Assembly: GCA_002385415.1 (NCBI GenBank)
Contig: DGDL01000056.1
Span: 7,939 to 16,810 of the forward strand
Source of the DNA: Clostridiales bacterium UBA3953
GTDB taxonomy: Bacteria > Bacillota > Clostridia > Oscillospirales > CAG-272
Direction: 5' to 3'
Length of the DNA stretch: 8,872 nt
The position numbers and the translations under genes were made by a program. Each line of letters opens with the position of its first letter. Position 1 is the stretch's first letter. The notes under the pieces were generated by a model. That model was given only the letters and a program-made list of their open reading frames with translations, did not search any database and was not told the origin of the DNA. Positions 1 to 7,294 of the stretch are shown here, one piece after another.

Positions 1-2
1 TG

Positions 3-1472
3 CAAGATGCTATAAAAAAACTGCTGTCCGCACTACTTGCGACCGCGATGCTTTTTGCGGCGACAGCCTGCTCGGATGCGGGCGATAAGACAGGTACTAC
101 TGCCGACCCGTCCGGCACCGCTGAAACCGAGCCTGACGAAACGCGCGTTTACCCCGACTTGCCGGACGTGAAATTTGACGGCTATGAGTTCAGGATGGCT
201 CACTGGGAAATCTCCGGTGCGACAATACTGTACGACCTTGATGCCGATGAGGAAACCGGCGACATTATCAACGACTCGGTATACAAACGCAACCTCGCAA
301 TTGAAGAAAATTACAATGTGCAAATATCCGCGGATTATCTCAACCACGCAGACCTTATAAACACCTGCACCAAAACCGTCAGAGCCGGCGATCTCCCCTA
401 TGACGTGTATTTCCCCCGCACTTATGAAAGCACCCAGCTCGTGCAGCAGGGAGTTCTGCTTGACCTTCATACATTGCCATATATAGACTGGGACAAACCC
501 TGGTGGGACTCTCAGTCGGTTGCCGAGCTTTCGCTTAGCGGCATGCTGCCAATGGTAGAAGGCGACATCACGCTCATGGACAAAAGCGCAACCGCATGCA
601 TTTTCTACAACAAGAAAGTGCAAAAAGACAACGCAATCGAAGACCTGTACCAGCTTGTTTATAGAAACGAGTGGACGCTCGACAAGATGGTCAGCCTGTC
701 AAGATCGGTTACAGCCGATCTCAACGGCGACAGCGTGCTTGACGGAAACGACCGCTGGGGCGTGGTGGCGTATGACGACTGGACATACATCATGCTTCAC
801 GGCAGCGACTGTCGCTATGCAAGCAAAGACGAAAACGACTCTCCGATAATTGCGTTCGACAACGAGCGCACCTTCACCGTCGCACAGAAAATCCTGGATT
901 TGATGTGGGACGAAACATTCTTCCTTCACACCAATAAGCTGGCTGGCGGCCCGACACCAATCGCGATGATGGCTGCCGACCAAATGCTATTCTATGTCGA
1001 GCGCATAGTCGTAACCGAGAAGCTGCGCGCGGTTGAAAGCGACTTCGGAATCCTGCCGGTGCCCAAGTTCGACGAAAACCAGAAAAATTACGGTCATTCG
1101 GTCTCCATCCACAACTCCGGTATTCTGACCGTGCCGCTGAACGCAGTTGAGCTGGAGATGACCGGTATCCTGCTCGAGGCGCTCGCCGCCGAATCAAGAT
1201 ATGTTGTGATCCCCGCGTATTATGACATCGTGCTTAAAGACAAATATACGCGCGATGTCGAATCGGTCGATATGCTTGACATTATACTCGGCAACCGCGT
1301 GTATGACCTTGGCGAGTTTTATCAGTTCGGCCGGTTCAACGAGCTTTACCTGCGCGCATATCCCAACAACAATCGCGACATAGCATCGCTGTTTGCGCAA
1401 AACAGCAAGAAGATGCAGACCGAAATCGACAGGCTGATAAAGAACATCGAAAAACAAGTGCAAGCAAGCTAA
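3..1472 (+). CDS. Extracellular solute-binding lipoprotein of a sugar-type ABC transporter (5' partial)
   Basis: Likely captures a carbohydrate outside the membrane and hands it to an ABC permease. The frame is open to the window edge and reads QDAIKKLLSALLATAMLFAATAC, a lysine pair, a hydrophobic stretch and a lipobox-like ATA|C with the cysteine codon at 69-71. The first in-frame ATG (48) leaves only seven residues before that cysteine, so the true start lies just upstream of the window. After the cysteine comes a Thr/Asp/Glu-rich linker, as in Gram-positive lipoproteins. Family-like features follow: a DKPWWD segment near 490-510, an EWTLDKM segment near 670-690, and a loop with DLNGDSVLDGND at 717-752 that resembles an EF-hand/dockerin calcium loop, which is common in these clostridial binding proteins. 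About 489 residues are visible, which is normal for the family. No permease gene follows; the gene ends at a terminator, so it is the last gene of its transcript or an orphan. The substrate cannot be told from the sequence. Confidence 0.88.
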   Translation, partial: QDAIKKLLSALLATAMLFAATACSDAGDKTGTTADPSGTAETEPDETRVYPDLPDVKFDGYEFRMAHWEISGATILYDLDADEETGDIINDSVYKRNLAIEENYNVQISADYLNHADLINTCTKTVRAGDLPYDVYFPRTYESTQLVQQGVLLDLHTLPYIDWDKPWWDSQSVAELSLSGMLPMVEGDITLMDKSATACIFYNKKVQKDNAIEDLYQLVYRNEWTLDKMVSLSRSVTADLNGDSVLDGNDRWGVVAYDDWTYIMLHGSDCRYASKDENDSPIIAFDNERTFTVAQKILDLMWDETFFLHTNKLAGGPTPIAMMAADQMLFYVERIVVTEKLRAVESDFGILPVPKFDENQKNYGHSVSIHNSGILTVPLNAVELEMTGILLEALAAESRYVVIPAYYDIVLKDKYTRDVESVDMLDIILGNRVYDLGEFYQFGRFNELYLRAYPNNNRDIASLFAQNSKKMQTEIDRLIKNIEKQVQAS

Positions 1473-1491
1473 ATACTTTGTTTAAGACTGC

Positions 1492-1522
1492 GGCATGTCC
1501 GAGTATTCGGACATGCCTTTTT
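1492..1522 (+). terminator. Intrinsic terminator after the binding-protein gene
   Basis: A perfect 11-bp stem (GGCATGTCCGA at 1492-1502 with its complement at 1507-1517), a 4-base loop and five T residues at 1518-1522, starting 20 bases after the stop codon. It separates the binding-protein transcript from the YfhO-like gene. A 7-base outer pair (1489-1495 with 1524-1530) could also form but would compete with the main stem. Confidence 0.92.
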
Positions 1523-1628
1523 GTGCCGCAAATTCGCGAAAATCAAATCCTCGCATATATCCAAAATAAAATTATGCATTGTGCGGTAAAATATCGGCAG
1601 GTATTGCGGCTGCATCCCCCACGTTTGG

Positions 1629-1657
1629 TTGACAATGCCATGTTTTTGTGTTATACT
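1629..1657 (+). promoter_or_regulatory. Sigma-A/sigma-70 type promoter for the YfhO-like gene
   Basis: A perfect -35 box TTGACA at 1629-1634, a 17-base spacer and TATACT at 1652-1657 as the -10 box, one base off TATAAT. Transcription would start near 1664, giving a leader of about 20 bases to the ATG at 1685 or about 40 to the ATG at 1703. It lies after the upstream terminator, so the YfhO-like gene is its own transcription unit. No obvious operator is seen around it. Confidence 0.82.
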
Positions 1658-1684
1658 TGCCGCGGTAATCGCTGATGCTATTTT

Positions 1685-4393
1685 ATGTATTTCGGTAAGA
1701 AAATGAAAAAAACTGTTGAAAAAATACGGGAACATCTCGCTGAAAACGACTATCGATTCCTCATCGCGGCGTTTTTCATCCCGCTCGGTCTGATGTGGAT
1801 GATTTATATCGCGATGGAGGTTTGGCCGTTCGGCAACAACTCTGTTTTGGTGCTTGACCTCAACGGCCAATATGTTTATTTTTTTGAAGAGCTGCGGCGA
1901 AAGCTACTGGCGGGCGGAAGCCTGCTTTATTCATGGAGCCGCGCTCTGGGCGGCGAATTTGTCGGCATTTATGCTTATTATCTTGCCAGCCCATTTTCAT
2001 TTATAGTGGCGCTTTTTCCCAAAACAATGATAACCGAGGCGCTGCTCGCGATGATACTGCTGAAGGTCGGCTCGTCCGGCCTGACCATGGCATATTATCT
2101 CTATCGCACGCGCCCGGCAGCTCCCAAAACGGGTACTGTGCTCTTTTCAACCATGTATGCGCTGACCGCTTATGCGGTTGTTCAAGCGCACAATACCATG
2201 TGGATAGACAACCTGATACTTCTGCCGATTATAACGCTGGGAATTGAGCGGCTGATTTCCCGCGGCCGCTATAAAATGTTTATAATCTCGCTTTCGCTGG
2301 CGATTTTATCGAACTTTTATATCGGCTATATGATGTGCATTTATGTGTTTGTGTATTTCTTTTATTGGTACATTGCTCACAGTGCACATCATGAAAACAA
2401 TTTCTACCGCGAACGCGCGCATTTTATCAAGTCGCTCGGCAGAATAGCGCTCGCGTCGGCGATAGTGCTGATGATAGCGTCAATTATCATTTTGCCGACG
2501 TGGTATTCGCTGAATTTCGGCAAAACCACATTCTCAAAGCCGGTCTATGAGTTCAAGCAGAAGTTTGATTTCCTCGATTTTGCCACAAAATTCTTTTTCG
2601 GGTCGTATGACACCGTCCGGCCGGAGGGGCTGCCGTTTGTCTATTCCGGCACGCTCGCTTTGATGTTTCTCCCGCTCTATTTCATCGCGAAAAATGTAAA
2701 GGCACGCGAAAAAGTGTTGAGCGGGCTGCTGCTTGTCTTCTTTATTTTCAGCTTCAACTGTTCGGTTATTGACATTGCCTGGCATGGATTCCAGCGCCCC
2801 AACTGGCTCAATTACCGATACAGCTTTTTGTTCTGCTTTATAGTGCTCGTCCTTGCCTACAAGGCTTTCTGCGACCGCCGGATAATCAGCATGAAGGCGC
2901 TTTTTACAGTTGGCGGCATGCTCGGCATAATCCTTTTGGTGATACAGAAGCAGGACTATAAATTTGTGGACGACATCATAATGATTTGGGTCAGCCTGGG
3001 TCTTGTTGGTCTTTACATCGTGCTGGTCTATCTCGAGTCGCGCGGCGCGCTTCGCGGTGCGGGGCTGGTGGTACTCGGCTGCGCAGTGTGTGTTGAGGCT
3101 TTTGCCGCGGGTCTGCACAACACGGTTGCGCTTGATGACGACGTTGTAATAAGCAACCGCGTCGGCTACCGCACTTTCATGGACAACCTGCAGCCAATTG
3201 TAGACGCGGTGAAAAGCTCCGACGACAGCCTTTATAGGATGGAGAAAAATTTCCACCGCAAGACCAACGACTCGATGGCGCTCGGATACTACGGGCTTTC
3301 GTGCTCCACTTCAACGCTGAACGCGTCGGTTATAAAATTTCTTGACGAAATGGGCTATACCTCAAAATCGCACTGGGCAAAATATCTCGGCGGCACTCCG
3401 GTGTCCGACTCGCTTCTGGGCATCAAATACATGATATTCAACGAGCCGACCAACCAGTATCTTTATCAGATGATAGCCTATGACGAGGACAATGACTATC
3501 GCACCTATTACAATCCCTATGCTCTCTCGATAGCGTATGCCGTTTCCAGCAATCTGCTGGATTATGACGGCGAATCGTACGACTCGCCGATGGAGCGCAT
3601 GAACGCGATGGTAACGCTCATGCTCGGCGAGCAGCAGACAATCGAGCTTTTTAAACCTGTACCTGTTGTCGACGAACAGACATTTAACTGCAACATGTCA
3701 TACGCTACAGGGCACAGGCGCTACTCCAAGTCGGCTGACGGGGTGGACTCAAAGGTGACCTTCACCCTGCTGCCCGAAAACAAGTATGAGATTTTCTGCT
3801 ACTTCCCCACCGATATAAAACGCGAGGTTGCGCTTTTCGTTGACGGAGCAGACCGAGGCACGGTTTACGGCAGTGATACCGACCGCATAATCTCGCTCGG
3901 CACAATGGCGCCCGACCAGCCTGCCGAGGTCTCGGTCAAACTCAAGACAGATGTCTTTTATGTAAAGACAAACTCTACAAGCTTCTGGTATCTTGACATA
4001 GAGGTTTTCCGCGACGTATTCACGCGCCTGGCGAAGGGCAACGTTACCTTCACAAGCCACAGCGACACCCATCTCGAAGGCAAAGTTAATGTGCCCGAGG
4101 GCCGCAATCTGCTGTTCACCTCTATCCCTTATGACGAAGGCTGGCACGTCACAGCCGATGGCGTCCAGCTTGAGCTGGTCAAAACGGCCGACTCCCTGCT
4201 CGCGGTTAAACTCCCCGCCGGCGAACACGAGCTGGTGTTCGATTACCTTCCCGACTGCGTAGTGCAGGGCCGCATAATAAGCACCATAGGCTTTATCGCT
4301 TTTGTGGCGCTTGCAATAGGCGAGAAAATAGTTCGGGAGCGACGTAACCGCCGCTGGGCAGAGTCCTTTTCGCTCGAAACGCCGATAATATAG
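1685..4393 (+). CDS. YfhO-family polytopic membrane protein, probable GT-C type glycosyltransferase
   Basis: A 902-residue protein built like the YfhO family. In Bacillus, YfhO serves lipoteichoic acid glycosylation, where it is thought to transfer a sugar from a lipid carrier outside the membrane; the same role here is inference. The first membrane segment is at about residues 25-45. The family-like outer loop follows (VLDLNGQYVYFF at 55-67, then the LYSWSRALGG and YYLASPFSF segments at 81-106). About a dozen more hydrophobic segments run to about 475. A large soluble region (about 480-860) ends in the YfhO-typical LLFTSIPYDEGW and LPAGEHELVFDY, then a last membrane helix near 866-884 and an Arg/Lys-rich tail. 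Asp58 in the first loop sits where GT-C enzymes often carry a catalytic acid. Start: ATG at 1685 is used, but ATG at 1703 is equally possible, since neither has a strong Shine-Dalgarno. No polyprenyl-phosphate glycosyltransferase partner (CsbB type) is adjacent. The gene has its own promoter and terminator. Confidence 0.87.
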   Translation: MYFGKKMKKTVEKIREHLAENDYRFLIAAFFIPLGLMWMIYIAMEVWPFGNNSVLVLDLNGQYVYFFEELRRKLLAGGSLLYSWSRALGGEFVGIYAYYLASPFSFIVALFPKTMITEALLAMILLKVGSSGLTMAYYLYRTRPAAPKTGTVLFSTMYALTAYAVVQAHNTMWIDNLILLPIITLGIERLISRGRYKMFIISLSLAILSNFYIGYMMCIYVFVYFFYWYIAHSAHHENNFYRERAHFIKSLGRIALASAIVLMIASIIILPTWYSLNFGKTTFSKPVYEFKQKFDFLDFATKFFFGSYDTVRPEGLPFVYSGTLALMFLPLYFIAKNVKAREKVLSGLLLVFFIFSFNCSVIDIAWHGFQRPNWLNYRYSFLFCFIVLVLAYKAFCDRRIISMKALFTVGGMLGIILLVIQKQDYKFVDDIIMIWVSLGLVGLYIVLVYLESRGALRGAGLVVLGCAVCVEAFAAGLHNTVALDDDVVISNRVGYRTFMDNLQPIVDAVKSSDDSLYRMEKNFHRKTNDSMALGYYGLSCSTSTLNASVIKFLDEMGYTSKSHWAKYLGGTPVSDSLLGIKYMIFNEPTNQYLYQMIAYDEDNDYRTYYNPYALSIAYAVSSNLLDYDGESYDSPMERMNAMVTLMLGEQQTIELFKPVPVVDEQTFNCNMSYATGHRRYSKSADGVDSKVTFTLLPENKYEIFCYFPTDIKREVALFVDGADRGTVYGSDTDRIISLGTMAPDQPAEVSVKLKTDVFYVKTNSTSFWYLDIEVFRDVFTRLAKGNVTFTSHSDTHLEGKVNVPEGRNLLFTSIPYDEGWHVTADGVQLELVKTADSLLAVKLPAGEHELVFDYLPDCVVQGRIISTIGFIAFVALAIGEKIVRERRNRRWAESFSLETPII

Positions 4394-4429
4394 ATAAGCT
4401 AAAGCCAATTTTCATATAAGCTACAATAG

Positions 4430-4467
4430 AAACAGCCACTTGCCAGTTTTTTGCAAGCGGCTGTTTT
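4430..4467 (+). terminator. Intrinsic terminator after the YfhO-like gene
   Basis: A 14-base arm at 4430-4443 pairs with 4453-4466, with one A-C mismatch and a 9-base loop; the right arm ends in a run of four T (4464-4467). It lies 36 bases past the stop codon. On the - strand the same hairpin is followed by TTTCT, so it might also stop transcripts running out of uxaC, though less well. Confidence 0.8.
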
Positions 4468-4688
4468 ATCATTTTATTTGGCTTGTTCGGCATGCCCGCC
4501 GGTGTACAGCTTACTTGCCGCCACCGATAGCCTACATGCTGGCGGCTGCAGTGCTTTATTATGCAGCTGCTTTAGTCAACTGGAAGCCGGTGACGTGATG
4601 ACAATATGCCATCCGTCGGTGAAGCCACACGTTGCCGAAAACATTTGAGAGGCGTGGGGATTTTTAAAAAACGAGTTCCCCCAATTTT
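4468..4688. other. Convergent intergenic region without a supported gene; two overlapping hairpins
   Basis: Between the YfhO terminator and the uxaC stop. A 65-codon + strand frame here starts inside the terminator hairpin, has no ribosome-binding site and a Cys/Ser/Ala-rich sequence, so I do not call it. Two stems are visible: 4517-4523 with 4540-4546 (7 bp), and 4542-4550 with 4562-4570 (9 bp with one G-U). They share bases 4542-4546 and so exclude each other. No good U-tailed terminator is seen directly after uxaC on the - strand; a weak GGGGA/TCCCC pairing near 4656-4685 is all there is. Confidence 0.5.
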
Positions 4689-6122
4689 TTATATATCCAG
4701 TATCCTTTTGATATTGTTGTAACAGACGTCCATGACAAGCTGTGCAGCCATATCGAGGTCGGCCGGCAGCTCGCCGTACTCAATCCACTCGCCGACAAGG
4801 TCGCAGAAAATGCGGCGGAAATACTCGTGGCGGGTGTAAGACACAAAGCTGCGCGAGTCGGTCAGCATGCCCGGAAAGCATCCGATAGCCGAAAGGTTGG
4901 CAAGCGACACCATCTGCTCGCGCATACCCTGTTTGTGGTCGCAGAACCACCATGCGCTGCCCTGATAGACCAGCGGCACGCCGTCCTCCGACTGCTGGAA
5001 CGCGCCTATCAGCGCGCCGACAGCCGCATTGTCTGCCGGATTTATCGAGTATATAATGGTGCGCGGCAGGCCCGATTCCTCTGTAATTTTGCCGAGCAGC
5101 ATGGCAAGCTCATAGGTCGACGGGCGGCCGCAGATCACGTCACAGCCGCAGTCGGGGCCGAGTGTTTTCCAGAATACCGGATTGACATTGCGCAGCACGC
5201 CGTAATGGATTTGCATTACCCAGCCGCGGCGGCGGTATTCGGCCGCGAGCCGGCAGTAAAGCGCGGTTTTAAACGCCGCGATTTGCTTTTCGGTAAGGGG
5301 TTTCCCCTCGAGCGCCGCGGCAAGCGTATCGTCAAGCTGCTTGCGGTTTTCGGCAAGCTCAAATGTCACGGCCGTATCCATGCCGTGGTCGGACACGCGA
5401 CAACCGCGCTGTGCGAAGAAGTCCATACGCTTGGAGAGGGCGTCGCACAGCGAGTCGAAGCTGTCTATTTTCACGCCGGAGACCTCCGACAGGCGCTCAA
5501 TATAGTCTGCATAGCCTTCCCGCTCGCAGTTTACCGCGCGGTCGGGCCGAAATGCCGGCAAAACGCGCGTTTTAAATTCGCCGCGCTCGTAGGCATCCGC
5601 AAGCCGGTCGTGGTATTCAAGCGTGTCCGCAGGGTCGTCGGTCGTGCAAATCAGCTCGACGTTCGAGCGCGTGATTATCGAGCGCGCCGAAAACTCAGAC
5701 TCGGCCAACTTATCGGCGGCAAGCTCCCAAACCTCGTCGCAGGTCTCGGGCGAAAGCACACCCTCCCAGCCGAAATAGCGGCGCAGCTCGAGATGCGACC
5801 AGTGATAAAGCGGGTTGCCCGCCAGTTTAGGCATCGCCTCCGCATAGGCGCGGAACTTCTCGTAATCCGACGCGTCGCCGGTGATGTATTTCTCGTGGAT
5901 ACCGCACGAGCGCATGGCACGCCACTTGTAGTGGTCGCCGCCATCATTTGGATTTCCTATCCAAAGCTCGGTAATGTTTGAAAACTTGCGGTCTTCAGCT
6001 ATTTCGCGCGGGTTCAGGTGACAGTGATAGTCGATAATAGGCAGCTTTGCGGCGTAATTATGGTAAAGGTCTCGCGCCGGCTCGCTGTTTAAAAGAAAAT
6101 TTTTACCCATGAATTTCTTCAC
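4689..6122 (-). CDS. uxaC: Glucuronate (uronate) isomerase UxaC
   Basis: Cytoplasmic isomerase (EC 5.3.1.12) that converts D-glucuronate to D-fructuronate and D-galacturonate to D-tagaturonate, the first step of uronate breakdown. It belongs to the amidohydrolase-like TIM-barrel group. The 477 residues match the usual 465-475. Seen: IDYHCHLNP with the His-x-His pair at 33/35, GNPLYHWSHLELRRYFG near 102-118, CTTDDP at 159-164, SDHG at 244-247, MQIHYGVLRNVN at 303-314, YSINPADN near 358-365, and GMLTDSRSFVSYTRHEYFRRI near 418-438. The start is GTG at 6122: GGGAGGG ends 8 bases upstream, while the in-frame ATG four codons later would sit too far from it. It is the last gene of a - strand group, 71 bases after the acyltransferase. 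The usual neighbours (uxaB, uxuA, uxuB, kdgK, kdgA) are absent from the window. Alternative members of the superfamily are unlikely given the near full set of family motifs. Confidence 0.97.
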   Translation of the reverse strand: MKKFMGKNFLLNSEPARDLYHNYAAKLPIIDYHCHLNPREIAEDRKFSNITELWIGNPNDGGDHYKWRAMRSCGIHEKYITGDASDYEKFRAYAEAMPKLAGNPLYHWSHLELRRYFGWEGVLSPETCDEVWELAADKLAESEFSARSIITRSNVELICTTDDPADTLEYHDRLADAYERGEFKTRVLPAFRPDRAVNCEREGYADYIERLSEVSGVKIDSFDSLCDALSKRMDFFAQRGCRVSDHGMDTAVTFELAENRKQLDDTLAAALEGKPLTEKQIAAFKTALYCRLAAEYRRRGWVMQIHYGVLRNVNPVFWKTLGPDCGCDVICGRPSTYELAMLLGKITEESGLPRTIIYSINPADNAAVGALIGAFQQSEDGVPLVYQGSAWWFCDHKQGMREQMVSLANLSAIGCFPGMLTDSRSFVSYTRHEYFRRIFCDLVGEWIEYGELPADLDMAAQLVMDVCYNNIKRILDI

Positions 6123-6130
6123 TGCGGTTG

Positions 6131-6137
6131 CCCTCCC
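6131..6137 (-). promoter_or_regulatory. Shine-Dalgarno site fixing the GTG start of uxaC
   Basis: GGGAGGG on the - strand, 8 bases before GTG at 6122. The spacing is good for the GTG and too long for the ATG four codons inside the gene, so it decides the start. Confidence 0.8.
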
Positions 6138-6142
6138 GTAAA

Positions 6143-6170
6143 ATTATGACGTGCAGCAAAATTACTGCAA
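6143..6170 (-). promoter_or_regulatory. Possible weak promoter ahead of uxaC
   Basis: On the - strand, TTGCAG (6165-6170) and CATAAT (6143-6148) are separated by 16 bases, which resembles a sigma-A promoter with a weak -35. It lies in the 71-base gap after the acyltransferase gene and would let uxaC be transcribed apart from the genes before it. I see no clear GntR- or LacI-type operator beside it. The match could be chance. Confidence 0.3.
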
Positions 6171-6193
6171 TGCAATGCCCGCGACCGCGCCGT

Positions 6194-7264
6194 TCAGCTT
6201 TTCGTCCGCGCTTCAGCGGGCCTTATTTTCGCCCTTATAAAAGCCATGAGCTTCCGGTAACCAATGTTTGCGCCGAGGGAAACGGAATAGGTCGCCGCGG
6301 CACTTATTATAATCCGGTATGCAAGCCTTGTAATGCCAAAATAATCGAGCGCAGCTCCGGTTGCCGAAAGCACCAGTACATGCGAAAGGTATATGCCGTA
6401 CCCGGACCGGTCAATTTCGCTCAATACAGCCGCGACAGTCGATTTTTCGGGCAAAAGCGTCCCGAGCGACAGCACAAGCATAACGGCGCAGCCGCTGTAC
6501 AGCATGTGTACCGGCTCGGCAAAAGCGTGCCACCGGCCGTGCACCCACATATCATAGGCTATCCGCGCATCGAGCAGCCCAAAAAGCAGCGTGGCGGCGG
6601 CCAATATTGCCCTGCTCCGCTCAAGCGACTTGGCAAAAGCCTCCCAGTCGCGCCCAATGTAAAGCCCCGCTACCCACCAGACAAGATAGGTCGCAAACAC
6701 CCTGTCCGACCACGCAAAATTACTGATGCCGGCAAGCGCGAGCAAATCGGGCAAATACTGCGCCGATATAAGCGATATAAACGCGGCGGCGGGCAGTGCT
6801 ACAGCGGCATGCAGCCGGCTTGCCATTGCCTTCCAAACCGGCGCGAGCGCATAAAACTGCAAAACGGTCACTACAAAGTAAAAATGCGCGGCAAGGTCGC
6901 CTACAAGCATATAGCGCAAAAGGTCGAAAAATGAAAATTCATAGTAGCGCTGAAGCCAAAACCCGAGATAATATACGGTCACCCATATAATGTAGGGTAC
7001 GAGAATCCTTTTCGCGCGCGAAAGATAGTATTTTCTCAGGTCAAGGCAGCCGTATTTGAGTTTCAGCCCGAACTTTGCACCTGCCAGCAAGATAAATCCC
7101 TGGACCACAAATGCCGAAAGCCGCCACAGCGACAGCGCCGCAGCATAAGCCACAGTCGATCTGTCTGCACCCGTTATAGCCGGCGATATTATATGTATGA
7201 AAATTACGACAAGACAGAACAGCGCACTCGCGGCGGAGAGTGGAAATTTACGCTTTGCGGACAA
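6194..7264 (-). CDS. Acyltransferase-3 family integral membrane protein
   Basis: A 356-residue membrane protein of the acyltransferase-3 family, whose members put acetyl or other acyl groups on surface polysaccharides, peptidoglycan or small molecules. Seen: a first helix with the family histidine (CLVVIFIHI, His24), FILLAGAKFGLK at 57-68, YYLSRAKRILVPYIIW at 79-94, AHFYFVVTVLQFYAL at 126-140, and SGYGIYLSHVLVL at 287-299 with a second conserved histidine (His295). About ten hydrophobic helices are spread to the end and there is no extra soluble domain. The arginine that often stands about ten residues before the first histidine is not in place here. Start: TTG at 7264 behind GGGGGGT. The frame is closed by TAA five codons upstream and there is no other ATG or GTG near the N-terminus. 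It follows the PHP gene by 30 bases, so co-transcription is likely. The acceptor is unknown; a cell-envelope glycan is the best guess. Confidence 0.87.
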   Translation of the reverse strand: MSAKRKFPLSAASALFCLVVIFIHIISPAITGADRSTVAYAAALSLWRLSAFVVQGFILLAGAKFGLKLKYGCLDLRKYYLSRAKRILVPYIIWVTVYYLGFWLQRYYEFSFFDLLRYMLVGDLAAHFYFVVTVLQFYALAPVWKAMASRLHAAVALPAAAFISLISAQYLPDLLALAGISNFAWSDRVFATYLVWWVAGLYIGRDWEAFAKSLERSRAILAAATLLFGLLDARIAYDMWVHGRWHAFAEPVHMLYSGCAVMLVLSLGTLLPEKSTVAAVLSEIDRSGYGIYLSHVLVLSATGAALDYFGITRLAYRIIISAAATYSVSLGANIGYRKLMAFIRAKIRPAEARTKS

Positions 7265-7269
7265 TTTTA

Positions 7270-7275
7270 CCCCCC
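7270..7275 (-). promoter_or_regulatory. Shine-Dalgarno site fixing the TTG start of the acyltransferase
   Basis: A run of six G (then T) on the - strand, 5 bases before TTG at 7264. It can pair with the anti-Shine-Dalgarno of 16S rRNA with two G-U wobbles. An out-of-frame ATG at 7277 overlaps the run and would give only a nine-codon peptide. Confidence 0.65.
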
Positions 7276-7294
7276 ATTAACATCAAACGGCACA

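Noticed and set aside
48..50. ATG at 48 as the start of the binding protein
   Set aside because: It would leave seven residues before the lipobox cysteine and cut off the visible lysine pair and hydrophobic core of the signal peptide.
2534..3256. A 240-codon - strand open frame inside the YfhO-like gene
   Set aside because: Reverse-frame shadow of the membrane protein; His/Lys/Glu-rich with no domain and no ribosome site.
4451..4648. A 65-codon + strand frame in the convergent intergenic region
   Set aside because: It starts inside the YfhO terminator hairpin with no Shine-Dalgarno and has a composition unlike a real protein.
4656..4685. A GGGGA/TCCCC hairpin as a uxaC terminator
   Set aside because: Only about five pairs with a long A/T-rich loop and no T run after it on the - strand.
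4827..5981. A 384-codon + strand open frame antisense to uxaC
   Set aside because: It lies wholly opposite a clear uxaC, is rich in Arg, His, Ala and Val as expected for a codon-biased reverse frame, has no family motif and no ribosome site.
6128..6934. A 268-codon + strand open frame antisense to the acyltransferase
   Set aside because: It begins over the uxaC ribosome-binding site, is Arg/Pro/Lys/Gln-rich without any recognisable domain, and mirrors the real membrane protein on the other strand.
7248..7277. A nine-codon peptide from ATG 7277 overlapping the acyltransferase start
   Set aside because: It has no ribosome site of its own, and the G run inside it is better explained as the Shine-Dalgarno for the TTG.
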